From Saccharopolyspora rosea (GTDB taxonomy: Bacteria > Actinomycetota > Actinomycetes > Mycobacteriales > Pseudonocardiaceae), in assembly GCF_025643595.1 (NCBI RefSeq), contig NZ_CP102826.1:4154001-4218000 (forward strand): a stretch of 64,000 nt of DNA, given 5' to 3'. The notes beneath the pieces are model-generated. The model saw nothing but the letters and a program-made list of their open reading frames with translations. It was not told the DNA's origin and made no database searches. Below, piece after piece: positions 1 to 7,728 of the stretch. Numbering within the stretch: the stretch's first letter is position 1; each line of letters opens with the position of its first letter. A program made the position numbers and the translations under genes.

Positions 1-584
1 TCCCGACGTACTTCAAGAACGTCTTCGAAGGCCACGTCGCGACGCAGATCCAGCGCGGTCTGGGCCGCGACGACGTGCACGTCCCCGCCGCGGGCGAGCC
101 GGTGCTGATCGGCCACGACTCCGTGGCGTCGTACTACGGGCCGTCGTTCATGATCGACGACCTGGTGTACCGCTACGACCGGTTCGACGTCGAGTCGGTG
201 CTGATCAACTGCCATTACCCGATCGACGCGAACTCGTTCGTGCTGCAGTACGGCATCATCGTGCACAAGACCGACCAGTTGCCCGCGGACGCCGCCGACG
301 AGGCCGCGGCCCGGATGGCCGAGTTCATCAAGGGCGGGTTCGAGCAGGACGTGGCGATCTGGAAGAACAAGGCGCGCATCGACAATCCGCTGCTGTGCGA
401 GGAGGACGGCCCGGTCTACCAGTTGCGCCGCTGGTACGAGCAGTTCTACGTGGACGTCGCCGACGTCACCCCGGACATGGTGGACCGCTTCGAGTTCGAA
501 CTGGACACCGCGCGCCCGAACGAGGCGTGGCGCCGGGAGGTCGACGAGAACCTGGCGCGCCGAGCGGAAGCCGGGCGCGTCTGA
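1..584 (+). CDS. kshA: 3-ketosteroid 9-alpha-hydroxylase, oxygenase subunit (C-terminal part)
   Basis: Partial gene: the frame is open from base 3 with no start, so the N-terminal Rieske [2Fe-2S] domain lies outside the window. The visible 193 residues match the end of the KshA catalytic domain, with VLINCHYPIDANSFVLQYGI, then RIDNPLLCEEDGPVYQLRRW and WYEQFYVDVADV. KshA is the Rieske mononuclear-iron oxygenase that 9-alpha-hydroxylates 3-ketosteroids; after 1,2-dehydrogenation by KstD this opens ring B. Its reductase partner (kshB) and KstD lie just downstream on the other strand. The stop (582-584) shares a base with the next ATG, so the two genes are translationally coupled. Confidence 0.93.
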   Translation, partial: PTYFKNVFEGHVATQIQRGLGRDDVHVPAAGEPVLIGHDSVASYYGPSFMIDDLVYRYDRFDVESVLINCHYPIDANSFVLQYGIIVHKTDQLPADAADEAAARMAEFIKGGFEQDVAIWKNKARIDNPLLCEEDGPVYQLRRWYEQFYVDVADVTPDMVDRFEFELDTARPNEAWRREVDENLARRAEAGRV

Positions 585-838
585 TGCGCACCGACGAACG
601 GATCCTGGACGCGCCGATGCAGCCGGTCCGGTGCACCGGCTGCGCCGCGCTGGTGCGCGTCCGCAAGAGCAGCTGGGAGCAGACGAGCATCCAGTGGAAC
701 GCCGAGGCGGTGGCGGCGTGCGCGCAGCGCGAGGCCGCCGAGCGGGCGCGCGGCGGCGTCCACGTGGACTCCTGCCCGACCCTGCGCACCGCGATCGCCA
801 CCGCCGCCGAACGCGGCGACCTGCCGGTCCTGGGTTGA
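584..838 (+). CDS. small cysteine-containing protein of steroid clusters
   Basis: 84-residue protein starting at an ATG that overlaps the kshA stop (TGATG), which fixes this start over a longer upstream frame antisense-like in composition. It has a CTGC pair near residue 18, then single cysteines in AACAQ and DSCPT. Proteins of this size next to kshA are often auto-labelled ferredoxin, but the cysteine spacing here does not look like a classical [2Fe-2S] or [4Fe-4S] binding loop. A metal- or zinc-binding accessory role coupled to KshA is an inference; the function is not established. Confidence 0.7.
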   Translation: MRTDERILDAPMQPVRCTGCAALVRVRKSSWEQTSIQWNAEAVAACAQREAAERARGGVHVDSCPTLRTAIATAAERGDLPVLG

Positions 839-863
839 TGACGGGCCCGGTCCTGGATCCTCG

Positions 864-1060
864 GTAAGCGGCGTGAGCCGCTTTCTCTTTCGGTGAGTGG
901 TCTCGCAGCCCGCACCGCCGCGGGTTCTCAGCGGTCGGCTCGCGAGGACAGCCCCGACGCCGTGTATTGGACATACAAAAGGAGGGGCTTCCGCAGTCGA
1001 GCCGGCCGCTGAGGTTCCGCCACCGGCACCGCCACGCACAACGAGTTCGAAGTCAGCCTG
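864..1060 (-). repeat. intergenic MITE-like repeat, copy A
   Basis: Fills the gap between the small protein and the end of hsaC. It starts with the hairpin AAGCGGC-GTGA-GCCGCTT, continues CTCTTTCGGTGAGTGG and ends ACGAGTTCGAAGTCAGCCTG, a degenerate form of the terminal repeat seen intact at 40670-40685. An internal stretch (about 961-1015) is shared in inverted orientation with copy C2 near 7640-7690. The right end abuts the hsaC stop codon at 1061. Confidence 0.8.
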
Positions 1061-1969
1061 TCAGCCGAACGCCGCGAGCGGCTCCGAGCCGGACCAGTCG
1101 TGCCCCCAGTAGCTGTCCGCGGTGATCTCCTCGGCGGTGTAGTGGGATTCTTCGACGAGCATCCCGCCGGTGCCGTACTCGATGTCCCAGCCGCCGGGAG
1201 CGCGGACGTAGAACGACACCATCTTGTCGTTGGTGTGCCGCCCGAGGGTGGAGGAGATCGAGAAGCCCAGCTCGTGCACCCGGTCCAGCGCGCGCCCCAC
1301 GGCGTCGAGGCTGTCGACCTCCAGCATCAGGTGCACCAGGCCGGGGTCGGCGGCCTTCGGCGCCGGGCAGACCGCGAGGCTGTGGTGCCGCCGGTTGACG
1401 CCCATGAAGCGCACGCGCAGCGGCGTGCCGTCCGGGGCGGCGCCGACGCGCATCGCACCGCGCGGCAGGAAACCGAGCACCTCGGCGTAGAACGACACGG
1501 TGTCGTCCATGGCCGTGGTGGGCAGCACCACGTGGCCGAGCCCCTGCTCGCCGGTGACGAACCGGTGGCCGCGCGGGGTCACGACCGGGCTGTGGTCGAG
1601 CACCGGCCCGCAGAACACCTCCGTCGGGGTGCCCGCCGGGTCGGTGAAGGAGATCGCCTCCTCCACCCCGAGTTCGTCCACTTCGGACTGACCGAGCCGG
1701 TGCACGGCGATCCCGGACTCCGCCACGGTCCGCGCCACCTCGCGCAACGCGAACTGGTCGCGCACCTCCCAGCCGACCGACAGCACCCGGTCGGTGTCAC
1801 CGGGCAGCACGGCCAGCCGCGCGCGGCGTTCGTCGACCCGCAGGTACAGCCCGTCGGCCGACGGACCCGAGCCGACGGCCAGGCCGAGCGCGTCGACGGT
1901 CAACTCCCGCCACCTCGGGAGATCGCGCGTCTGCACGCGCAGGTAGCCGAGTCCGCGGATATGCGTCAT
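1061..1969 (-). CDS. hsaC: 3,4-DHSA extradiol dioxygenase (ring-cleaving)
   Basis: 302-residue type I extradiol (vicinal-oxygen-chelate) dioxygenase that cleaves the catechol 3,4-DHSA by meta-fission to 4,9-DSHA in steroid degradation. The two-domain layout and iron ligands are visible: His146 (GLGHVV), His213 (LVHLM) and Glu264 (WDIEYG), matching the BphC/HsaC 2-His-1-carboxylate triad. Start chosen at the ATG followed by THIRGLGYLRV, with GGAAGG just upstream; an in-frame ATG 12 bases earlier is less likely. It is the last gene of the minus-strand hsaD-kstD-kshB-hsaA-hsaC group, 27 bases after hsaA. Confidence 0.95.
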   Translation of the reverse strand: MTHIRGLGYLRVQTRDLPRWRELTVDALGLAVGSGPSADGLYLRVDERRARLAVLPGDTDRVLSVGWEVRDQFALREVARTVAESGIAVHRLGQSEVDELGVEEAISFTDPAGTPTEVFCGPVLDHSPVVTPRGHRFVTGEQGLGHVVLPTTAMDDTVSFYAEVLGFLPRGAMRVGAAPDGTPLRVRFMGVNRRHHSLAVCPAPKAADPGLVHLMLEVDSLDAVGRALDRVHELGFSISSTLGRHTNDKMVSFYVRAPGGWDIEYGTGGMLVEESHYTAEEITADSYWGHDWSGSEPLAAFG

Positions 1970-1996
1970 GGTCCTTCCCATCGTCGTCGAGGTTGG

Positions 1997-3178
1997 TCAG
2001 ATCATCGAGCGCAGCGGGCCTTCCGGCGGCTCGATGCCGAGCTGGGTGAGCGCCGAGGCGTGGAACACGGCCCCGGGGACGTGGATCGCGTGGGAGAGTC
2101 CGACGTGGACATCGCGCCAGAAGCGCTGGATGGGGTTGTCCATCCGCATCGCGTTGCCGCCGGAGCGCACCACGATCTCGTCGACCGCGCGGACCGCGCG
2201 CCACGCGGCCTGCACCTGGGTGCGGCGTCCGACGGCGCGTTCGTGGAACGAGACCTCCCGCCCGGCGGCGACCGCGTCGTACATCCGGCACGCGTTGTCC
2301 ACCAGGGACACCCGGGACGCCTGGATCTCGGCGGCCGCCTCGCTGATCACCGGCAGCACGTACGGGTCGTCGCGGACCTTGGTGCCGGTGATCTGCACCC
2401 GGTCCCGCTGGTAGGCGAGGTGGTGGGCGAGCGCCCCTTCGGCCATGCCGATCACCGCCGAGGTGATGCCCAGCGGGAACATGCAGGAGAACGGCACGTG
2501 GTAGGTGGGGTTGGTCAGGCCCGCCTCCTTGGGCAGAGTGCCGTCGATGAGCCGGTCGAAGGCGATCACCCGGTAGTCGGGGACGAACGCGTCGGAGACC
2601 ACGACGTCCTTGCTGCCGGTGCCGCGCAGGCCGGCGACGTCCCAGGAGTCCTCGACGATCGTGTAGTCCGAGCGCGGCAGGATCACGTGCATCGACCGGA
2701 TGGGCTGGACGGGTTTGCCGGTCTCGTCGCCGAGCAGGCCGCCGAGGAAGATCCAGTCGCAGTGGTCGGTTCCCGAGGAGAACTGCCAGCGGCCGTTGAA
2801 CACGTAGCCGCCGTCGACCGGCCGCAGCACGCCCATCGGCGCGTACGGCGAGGCGATCCAGGTGTCCGGGTCGGAACCCCACACCTCCTGCTGCACCCGG
2901 GGGTCGGCCATGGACATCTCCCACGGGTGCACGCCGACGACCCCGGCGACCCACCCGGCGGAGCCGTCCAGGGAGGCCAGCCGCATCACCGCCTCGGCGA
3001 ACTCGCGCGGGTGGCATTCGAGTCCACTGTGGTCACGGCTCTGCAACATGCGGATCATCCCGGCGCCGCGCACCGCCTTGGCGGCGTCGTCGCTGAGCCT
3101 GCCGAGCTTCTCGTTGATCGGTCCCTGGGCGCGGATCTCCTCGGCCGCCGCCTCGACCGCTTCGAGCACATCGGACAT
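1997..3178 (-). CDS. hsaA: 3-HSA hydroxylase, oxygenase subunit (flavin-dependent)
   Basis: 393-residue flavin-dependent monooxygenase with the acyl-CoA-dehydrogenase fold (HpaH/HsaA group). It ortho-hydroxylates 3-HSA to the catechol that HsaC cleaves, using reduced flavin supplied by HsaB. Supporting stretches are GSAGWVAGVVGVHPW, FNGRWQFSSGTDHCDWIFLG and DSWDVAGLRGTGSKDVVV, the last being the substrate/flavin domain signature. Length fits the family. The ATG is preceded by GAGGGACGG. A hairpin lies in the 132-base gap to kshB, so hsaA-hsaC may be separately expressed. Confidence 0.95.
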   Translation of the reverse strand: MSDVLEAVEAAAEEIRAQGPINEKLGRLSDDAAKAVRGAGMIRMLQSRDHSGLECHPREFAEAVMRLASLDGSAGWVAGVVGVHPWEMSMADPRVQQEVWGSDPDTWIASPYAPMGVLRPVDGGYVFNGRWQFSSGTDHCDWIFLGGLLGDETGKPVQPIRSMHVILPRSDYTIVEDSWDVAGLRGTGSKDVVVSDAFVPDYRVIAFDRLIDGTLPKEAGLTNPTYHVPFSCMFPLGITSAVIGMAEGALAHHLAYQRDRVQITGTKVRDDPYVLPVISEAAAEIQASRVSLVDNACRMYDAVAAGREVSFHERAVGRRTQVQAAWRAVRAVDEIVVRSGGNAMRMDNPIQRFWRDVHVGLSHAIHVPGAVFHASALTQLGIEPPEGPLRSMI

Positions 3179-3270
3179 CTGCCGTCCCTCACTTCCCGCT
3201 CGTGCGGCCGTTCCGGCCGGCCGCGACCGCCACTCACCGTCGCACCGCGACCCGCCCCGCGTACCGCCGT

Positions 3271-3287
3271 CTCCCGGTGAGCGGGAG
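3271..3287. terminator. short GC hairpin between kshB and hsaA
   Basis: CTCCCG-GTGAG-CGGGAG, six paired bases and a five-base loop, in the gap after the kshB stop. There is no T-tract in either direction. It may attenuate read-through from kshB into hsaA; weak evidence. Confidence 0.3.
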
Positions 3288-3310
3288 CGTCCGACGCCCG
3301 GCGGCGGTGG

Positions 3311-4321
3311 TCACGCGTCGTAGGAGACCCGGAGCCGTTCGCTGACCGGGATCGCCTGGCAAGCCAGGATGAGCCCGTCGTCGAGGTCCTGCTGGTCGAG
3401 GACCTCGTTGCGCTCCAGTTCGACCCGGCCTTCCAGCAGGAAGCACGCGCAGGCGCTGCACGCGCCCTCGCGGCACGAGTAGGGCGCGTCCAGGCCCGCG
3501 TCGAGCAGCGTGTCCAGCAGTTTCGCGCCGTGCGGCCAGGACACGGTGTGCTTGTCGCCGTCCAGCTCCACGTCCACGGTGCTGGCCGGACCGCTGCGGT
3601 CGACCTCCACCTCGGCGAACGGATCCCCGGACAGCGAGGAGAACTTCTCCACGTGCACCCGGTCCCGGGGCACGCCGAGCTCGTCGAGCGCGGTGCCCAC
3701 CGCGGCCATGAACGGTTCGGGGCCGCACACGAAAGCCGGGCCGGCCACCCGGTCGCGCACCAGGGCGCGCACCGCGGCGGGGGTCGGCAGGCCCTGCACC
3801 GATTCCAGCCAGTGCACCACCGCGAACCGGTCCGGGTGGGCCGCGGCGAGTTCGCGGAGTTCGTCCTGGAAGATCACCGACCGCTCGTCCCGGTTGGCGT
3901 AGAGCAGGAACACCGAACCGGTCCCCGCGTGCAGGCAGGACTTGGCGATCGACATCACCGGGGTGATGCCGCTGCCCGCCGCCACCAGCAGCACGTCCTC
4001 GTCCAGCGATGCCGGCGTGAACGTCCCGGACGGCGGCAGCACGTCGAGTTCACCGCCCTCGGCGGCGTTGTCGCACAACCAGTTCGACCCGTACCCGCCG
4101 TCGGTGCGCTTGACCGTGATCCGCATCGGTTCGTCGCGGTGCGGGCAGCTGGACAGCGAGTAGCAGCGCGCCACGCCACCGGTCCGCTCCGACGGGATCC
4201 GGACGGTGAGGAACTGGCCCGGCCGGTAGTCCGGGGTCCCGCTCCCGTCGAGGGGTTCCAGCACCAGCGACCGCGCGTCCGGCGTCTCGTGGACCACTTC
4301 CGCGATCCGCACCCGCAGCAT
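3311..4321 (-). CDS. kshB: 3-ketosteroid 9-alpha-hydroxylase, ferredoxin reductase subunit
   Basis: 336-residue reductase passing electrons from NADH to KshA. FAD-binding motif RCYS at 52-55, nucleotide-binding AAGSGITPV around 114-122, and a C-terminal plant-type [2Fe-2S] domain with Cys283, 288, 291 and 321 (CX4CX2CX29C). This FAD-NAD-[2Fe-2S] order is the KshB/PaaE arrangement. The frame stays open far upstream (to 5506), but that is shadow sequence under kstD; the ATG at 4321 has GAGGAGG about 11 bases upstream and gives the family length. A GTG nine bases earlier is a possible alternative. kstD ends nine bases upstream. Confidence 0.93.
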   Translation of the reverse strand: MLRVRIAEVVHETPDARSLVLEPLDGSGTPDYRPGQFLTVRIPSERTGGVARCYSLSSCPHRDEPMRITVKRTDGGYGSNWLCDNAAEGGELDVLPPSGTFTPASLDEDVLLVAAGSGITPVMSIAKSCLHAGTGSVFLLYANRDERSVIFQDELRELAAAHPDRFAVVHWLESVQGLPTPAAVRALVRDRVAGPAFVCGPEPFMAAVGTALDELGVPRDRVHVEKFSSLSGDPFAEVEVDRSGPASTVDVELDGDKHTVSWPHGAKLLDTLLDAGLDAPYSCREGACSACACFLLEGRVELERNEVLDQQDLDDGLILACQAIPVSERLRVSYDA

Positions 4322-4329
4322 GCTCGCCA

Positions 4330-5994
4330 CTACCTCCTCGCTCCGGATTCGGCCACCCGGGCGGCGTGCCGCGCCGCGATGTGGCCGAACACGATGGACG
4401 GTCCGATCGTCGCTCCCGGACCCGCGTACTCGTTGCCCATGACCGACGCCGCGGTGTTGCCCGTCGCGTACAGCCCGGGGATCGCGCCGCCGTCGGTGCG
4501 CAGCACCCGGCTGTGCTCGTCGCAGACCAGCCCGCCCTTGGTCCCGAGGTCGCCGACCTCGATGCGGACCGCGTGGAACGGCGGCCGGTCGATGGTGTCC
4601 AGGTTCGGGTTGGGCAGCGTGGGGTCGCCGTAGTAGCGGTCGTAGGCGCTCGCACCGCGGCCGAAGTCCTCGTCCACGCCGCGCCGCGCGAAGCCGTTGA
4701 ACCGTTCCACTGTGGACTCCAGGTTCCCGGCGGGCACCCCGATCCGCGCGGCCAGCTCGGCGAGCGTGTCCGCCCGGTGCACCGTTCCGGCCGAGTAGAA
4801 CCCCTTCGGGAACGGCTGTCCGGGCAGGATCTGCGCGAACGGGTACCGCGAGCGGGCCTTGGCGTCCATCACGAACCACGCGGGCACGTGGCCGCCGGCG
4901 AGCTGGTCGTGCACGAAGTTGACGTACGGCGAGGACTCGTTGGTGAAGCGGCGGCCCGACGCCGACACGATCACCGACGGCGGGATGCACCGCTCCGACA
5001 CCAGCGGGATCACCGCGCCGGACGGGTGGCGCACCGACGGCATCCACCAGGCGTCGTCCATCAGGTCCACTGCTGCTCCGAGGCGCTGACCGGCCGCGAT
5101 GCCGTCCCCGACGTTCGAGTCGGCTCCGGCGCTGATGTTCTCCCGGCCGCCTTCGGGCAGGTGCTCGTCGCGCATCCGCTGGTTGTGCTCGAAACCGCCG
5201 GTGGCCAGCAGGACTCCCCGGTGGGCGCGGATCCGCTGCGCCCGCCCGCCCCGCCGGACCTCGACCCCGGTGACCGCGCCGTCCGCGGTGCGCAGGTCGG
5301 TCATCGGCGTGTCCAGCCACAGTGGAATCCCGGCGTCCTTGAGCGCCATCCGCAACCGGGCGATCAGCGCGCGTCCACCGGTGGCCATGTGGCGGCGCAG
5401 CACGAGGTTGCCGGCCACCCGCCACGCGGCGACGACCGTCATCCACCGGCCCCGCCAGGTGCGCTTGACCATGGCCAGGTCGTGGTAGTCCTTCGCGGTG
5501 ATCCACAGGCCGAGCGGTCCGGTGATGGTCTTCGGGTGCTGGAACCGCTCGTCCTCGCCGAGGGTCCGCGTGTCGAACGGCCGCGCTTCGATCGAGCGGC
5601 CCAGCGGCTCGCCGCCGTCGTACTCCGGGTGGTAGTCCGCGTAGCCGGTGACCCAGAAGAACCGCAGCCAGCGGCTGCGCTCCAGCAGCCGCATCGCCTC
5701 CGGGCCGTGCTCGACGTAGGCGTCCAGCCGCGCCGCGGGCACCCGGTCCCCGGCGAGCCGGTCGAGGTAGCGGCGGACCGCGTCGGGGTCGTGGCGCTGC
5801 CCGGCGGCGGTCAGCGTCGGGTTGCCCGGCACCCAGATGCCGCCGCCGGAGATCGCCGTGGAGCCGCCGAAGTGCCCGGCCTTCTCCACCACCAGCGGGC
5901 GCAACCCGGCGTCGTGCGCGGCCAGCGCGGCGGCCATCCCACCGGCGCCGGAACCGACCACGACGAAGTCGTACTCGGCGTCCCAGGCGCTCAC
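4330..5994 (-). CDS. kstD: 3-oxosteroid 1-dehydrogenase (KstD)
   Basis: 554-residue flavoprotein that introduces the C1-C2 double bond into 3-ketosteroids. The N-terminal dinucleotide fold is VVVGSGAGGMAAALAAHDAG; the FAD domain also has GGSTAISGGGIWVP. The C-terminal NEYAGPGATIGPS places Tyr523 and Gly527 with the spacing of the catalytic Tyr487/Gly491 pair of Rhodococcus KstD1. Starts at GTG (5992-5994), overlapping the hsaD stop by four bases (GTGA), so it is coupled to hsaD. Length is typical. Confidence 0.93.
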   Translation of the reverse strand: MSAWDAEYDFVVVGSGAGGMAAALAAHDAGLRPLVVEKAGHFGGSTAISGGGIWVPGNPTLTAAGQRHDPDAVRRYLDRLAGDRVPAARLDAYVEHGPEAMRLLERSRWLRFFWVTGYADYHPEYDGGEPLGRSIEARPFDTRTLGEDERFQHPKTITGPLGLWITAKDYHDLAMVKRTWRGRWMTVVAAWRVAGNLVLRRHMATGGRALIARLRMALKDAGIPLWLDTPMTDLRTADGAVTGVEVRRGGRAQRIRAHRGVLLATGGFEHNQRMRDEHLPEGGRENISAGADSNVGDGIAAGQRLGAAVDLMDDAWWMPSVRHPSGAVIPLVSERCIPPSVIVSASGRRFTNESSPYVNFVHDQLAGGHVPAWFVMDAKARSRYPFAQILPGQPFPKGFYSAGTVHRADTLAELAARIGVPAGNLESTVERFNGFARRGVDEDFGRGASAYDRYYGDPTLPNPNLDTIDRPPFHAVRIEVGDLGTKGGLVCDEHSRVLRTDGGAIPGLYATGNTAASVMGNEYAGPGATIGPSIVFGHIAARHAARVAESGARR

Positions 5995-6854
5995 CGGGCC
6001 TCGTCCTTGCGCATCAGGAACGACAGGACGGCGTTCTCCCAGGCCGTCTTCTGCTCGATCATCGCCCAGTGCCCGCAGTTCGGGAACACGTGCAGCTCGG
6101 CGTTCGGGATGGTGCGCATCGGCACGATCGCCATGTCCAGCGGGCTGACCCGGTCGTCCCGCCCCCAGGTGAGCAGCGTCTGCGCGGTGATGCGGTGCAG
6201 CATCGCCCAGGGCGGCGGGGCGTCGGCGGACGCGGCCATCGCCGCCCGCAGCGCCTTGCGGCCGTACATCCGGCGCGCGCTGGCCAGCGTGTCGGGATCG
6301 GTGGCCTGCTCCCAGCGCTCCTCGATCAACTCCTCGGTGATCAGCGACCGGTCGTACACCATGGAGTGCAGCCAGGCCACCAGTTTCTCCCGGGTGGGGT
6401 CCTCGGTGAACTCCACGAGCAGGTTGAGCCCCTCGCCCGGTCCCGGGCTGAACAGGTTGCGCCCCACCCCGCCGATGGTGACCAGCCGCCGCACCCGGTC
6501 GGGCTGCTCGGTCGCCAGCCGGGCGGCCACGATGCCGCCCATCGAGTTCCCGATGACGTCGACCTGCCCCAGCCCGAGCCCGTCGAGGAACCGGGTGACC
6601 GCGGCGGGAGCGGCGATCATCGGGTGTTCGTCGGTGGGATCGCTGACGCCGAAGCCGGGGAATTCCAGCACCAGGCAGCGGAAGAACTCGGCGAACACCG
6701 GCAGGTTGCCGCGGAAGTTGCGCCAGCCGGTCACCCCCGGCCCGGAGCCGTGCAGCATCAGCAGCGGCGGGCCGACCCCGGCCTCGTGGTAGCGCAGCAC
6801 GCCCCGCTCGGTGGCCAGCTCCCGCGCGGTGGATTCGTAGGTGAGTTCACTCAT
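5991..6854 (-). CDS. hsaD: 4,9-DSHA hydrolase (meta-cleavage product hydrolase)
   Basis: 287-residue alpha/beta hydrolase acting on the HsaC product 4,9-DSHA, a carbon-carbon bond hydrolysis. The triad is visible: Ser104 in GNSMGG, Asp234 in WGRDDRVSP and His262 in NCGHWA; the oxyanion region is LHGSGPGVTGW. Start set at the ATG followed by SELTYEST, which resembles the N-terminus of known HsaD proteins; an ATG nine bases earlier is possible. First gene of the minus-strand operon, divergent from hsaB. Confidence 0.93.
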   Translation of the reverse strand: MSELTYESTARELATERGVLRYHEAGVGPPLLMLHGSGPGVTGWRNFRGNLPVFAEFFRCLVLEFPGFGVSDPTDEHPMIAAPAAVTRFLDGLGLGQVDVIGNSMGGIVAARLATEQPDRVRRLVTIGGVGRNLFSPGPGEGLNLLVEFTEDPTREKLVAWLHSMVYDRSLITEELIEERWEQATDPDTLASARRMYGRKALRAAMAASADAPPPWAMLHRITAQTLLTWGRDDRVSPLDMAIVPMRTIPNAELHVFPNCGHWAMIEQKTAWENAVLSFLMRKDEAR

Positions 6855-7032
6855 GTGCGCCATCCCGTTCTCGCCGACACCAGCCGGGGCCAGAATCGTC
6901 CGCGCCCGGCACCGCCGGAAACGCGCATCCCGATCAGCGAGACCATCGCCGCGTCGCCGGGCGCGGCGGCCGTCGCGGCCGGGTCCGTGTCGTTGACCGG
7001 GATCGCGCCCCGGTCCGGCCGGGGCGGGTTCC

Positions 7033-7038
7033 TAGCGT
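7033..7038 (+). promoter_or_regulatory. candidate -10 of a leaderless hsaB transcript
   Basis: TAGCGT lies eight bases before the hsaB ATG, so transcription would begin at or next to the start codon. No good -35 is seen at the expected distance. The same hexamer precedes the methyltransferase start near 40747. Confidence 0.45.
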
Positions 7039-7046
7039 CTGCTGAC

Positions 7047-7541
7047 ATGTCCTCCACACAGGCACCGAGCACCCCCGGCCCGACGCGGCTGCGCCAGGCG
7101 CTGGGCACGTTCGCGACCGGCGTCACCGTGGTGACCGGACTGGACGCCACCGGACCGGTCGGCTTCGCCTGCCAGTCCTTCGCGTCGGTGTCGCTGGACC
7201 CACCGCTGGTGCTGTTCTGCGCCGACCACCGGAGCCGCAGCTGGGCGCGGATCCGCGAGGCGGGGCGGTTCGGCGTCAACGTGCTGGCCGAGCAGCAGAG
7301 CGAGCTGTGCCGGCGCTTCGGCACCCCCGGCGGTGCCAAGTTCACCGACCTGGCCTGGGACCTCTCGGACTGGAGCACGCCCGCGCTGCGCGGCGTGCTG
7401 GCGCGGGTGCACGCCGACGTCGAGGCGGTGCACCCCTCCGGCGACCACGACGTGGTGATCGGCCGGGTCCTGGAGGTCGAACGCGTCTGCGACCGCCCGC
7501 CCATGCTCTTCTTCCGCAGCAACTACGGCACCTTCGCCTGA
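7047..7541 (+). CDS. hsaB: flavin reductase partner of HsaA
   Basis: 164-residue FMN-binding flavin reductase of the HpaC/HsaB family. It reduces flavin with NAD(P)H and hands it to HsaA. Signature stretches: LGTFATGVTVVTG at 17-29, GFACQSFASVSLDPPLVLFC (substrate/flavin pocket) and FGVNVLAEQQSELCRRF. The ATG was chosen because the preceding frame is shadow sequence of hsaD and because a TAGCGT box sits directly upstream. It is transcribed away from hsaD, so the 190-base gap holds both promoters. Confidence 0.93.
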   Translation: MSSTQAPSTPGPTRLRQALGTFATGVTVVTGLDATGPVGFACQSFASVSLDPPLVLFCADHRSRSWARIREAGRFGVNVLAEQQSELCRRFGTPGGAKFTDLAWDLSDWSTPALRGVLARVHADVEAVHPSGDHDVVIGRVLEVERVCDRPPMLFFRSNYGTFA

Positions 7542-7551
7542 TCGCGACCGT

Positions 7552-7590
7552 GGTGAACTCGTCGTGCGCAGCGGTGCCGGTAGCGGAACC
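7552..7590 (+). repeat. partial MITE-like repeat, copy C1
   Basis: Only the outer arm is present: GAACTCGTCGTGCGCAGCGG followed by TGCCGGTAGCGGAACCTCA. It begins ten bases after the hsaB stop and is followed directly by the fuller copy C2 in the same orientation, so the hsaB-iclR gap is a tandem of two elements. Confidence 0.65.
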
Positions 7591-7595
7591 TCACA

Positions 7596-7727
7596 GAGCC
7601 TGTCTTCGAACTCGTTTTGCGAGGCGGCGCCGGTAGCGGAACCTCAGCGGCCGTCTCGGCTCCGGGAGCCCCTCCTGATGTATGTCCACACCGGCACCGC
7701 CACGCAAAACGAGTCCCGAAAAGTGAT
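7596..7727 (+). repeat. intergenic MITE-like repeat, copy C2
   Basis: Left end GAGCCTGTCTTCGAACTCG (7596-7614) and right end CACGCAAAACGAGTCCCG (7701-7718) are inverted versions of each other over the CTCGTTTTGCG arm. The middle carries CGGAACCTCAGCGGCCG and TGTATGTCCA, shared with copy A. The element ends next to the iclR stop codon at 7729. Confidence 0.75.
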
Positions 7728-7728
7728 C

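Noticed and set aside
864..1060. Short genes inside repeat copies (frames beginning M-R-G-G-A-G)
   Set aside because: Several copies give similar short peptides on one strand only because the repeat is conserved; there is no ribosome site and copies carry frameshifts relative to one another.
3311..5506. A 731-codon frame that could suggest a fused kshB protein
   Set aside because: The part above 4321 lies under kstD in a different frame and is Arg/Gly/Pro-rich shadow sequence. The ATG at 4321 has a ribosome site and gives the normal KshB length.
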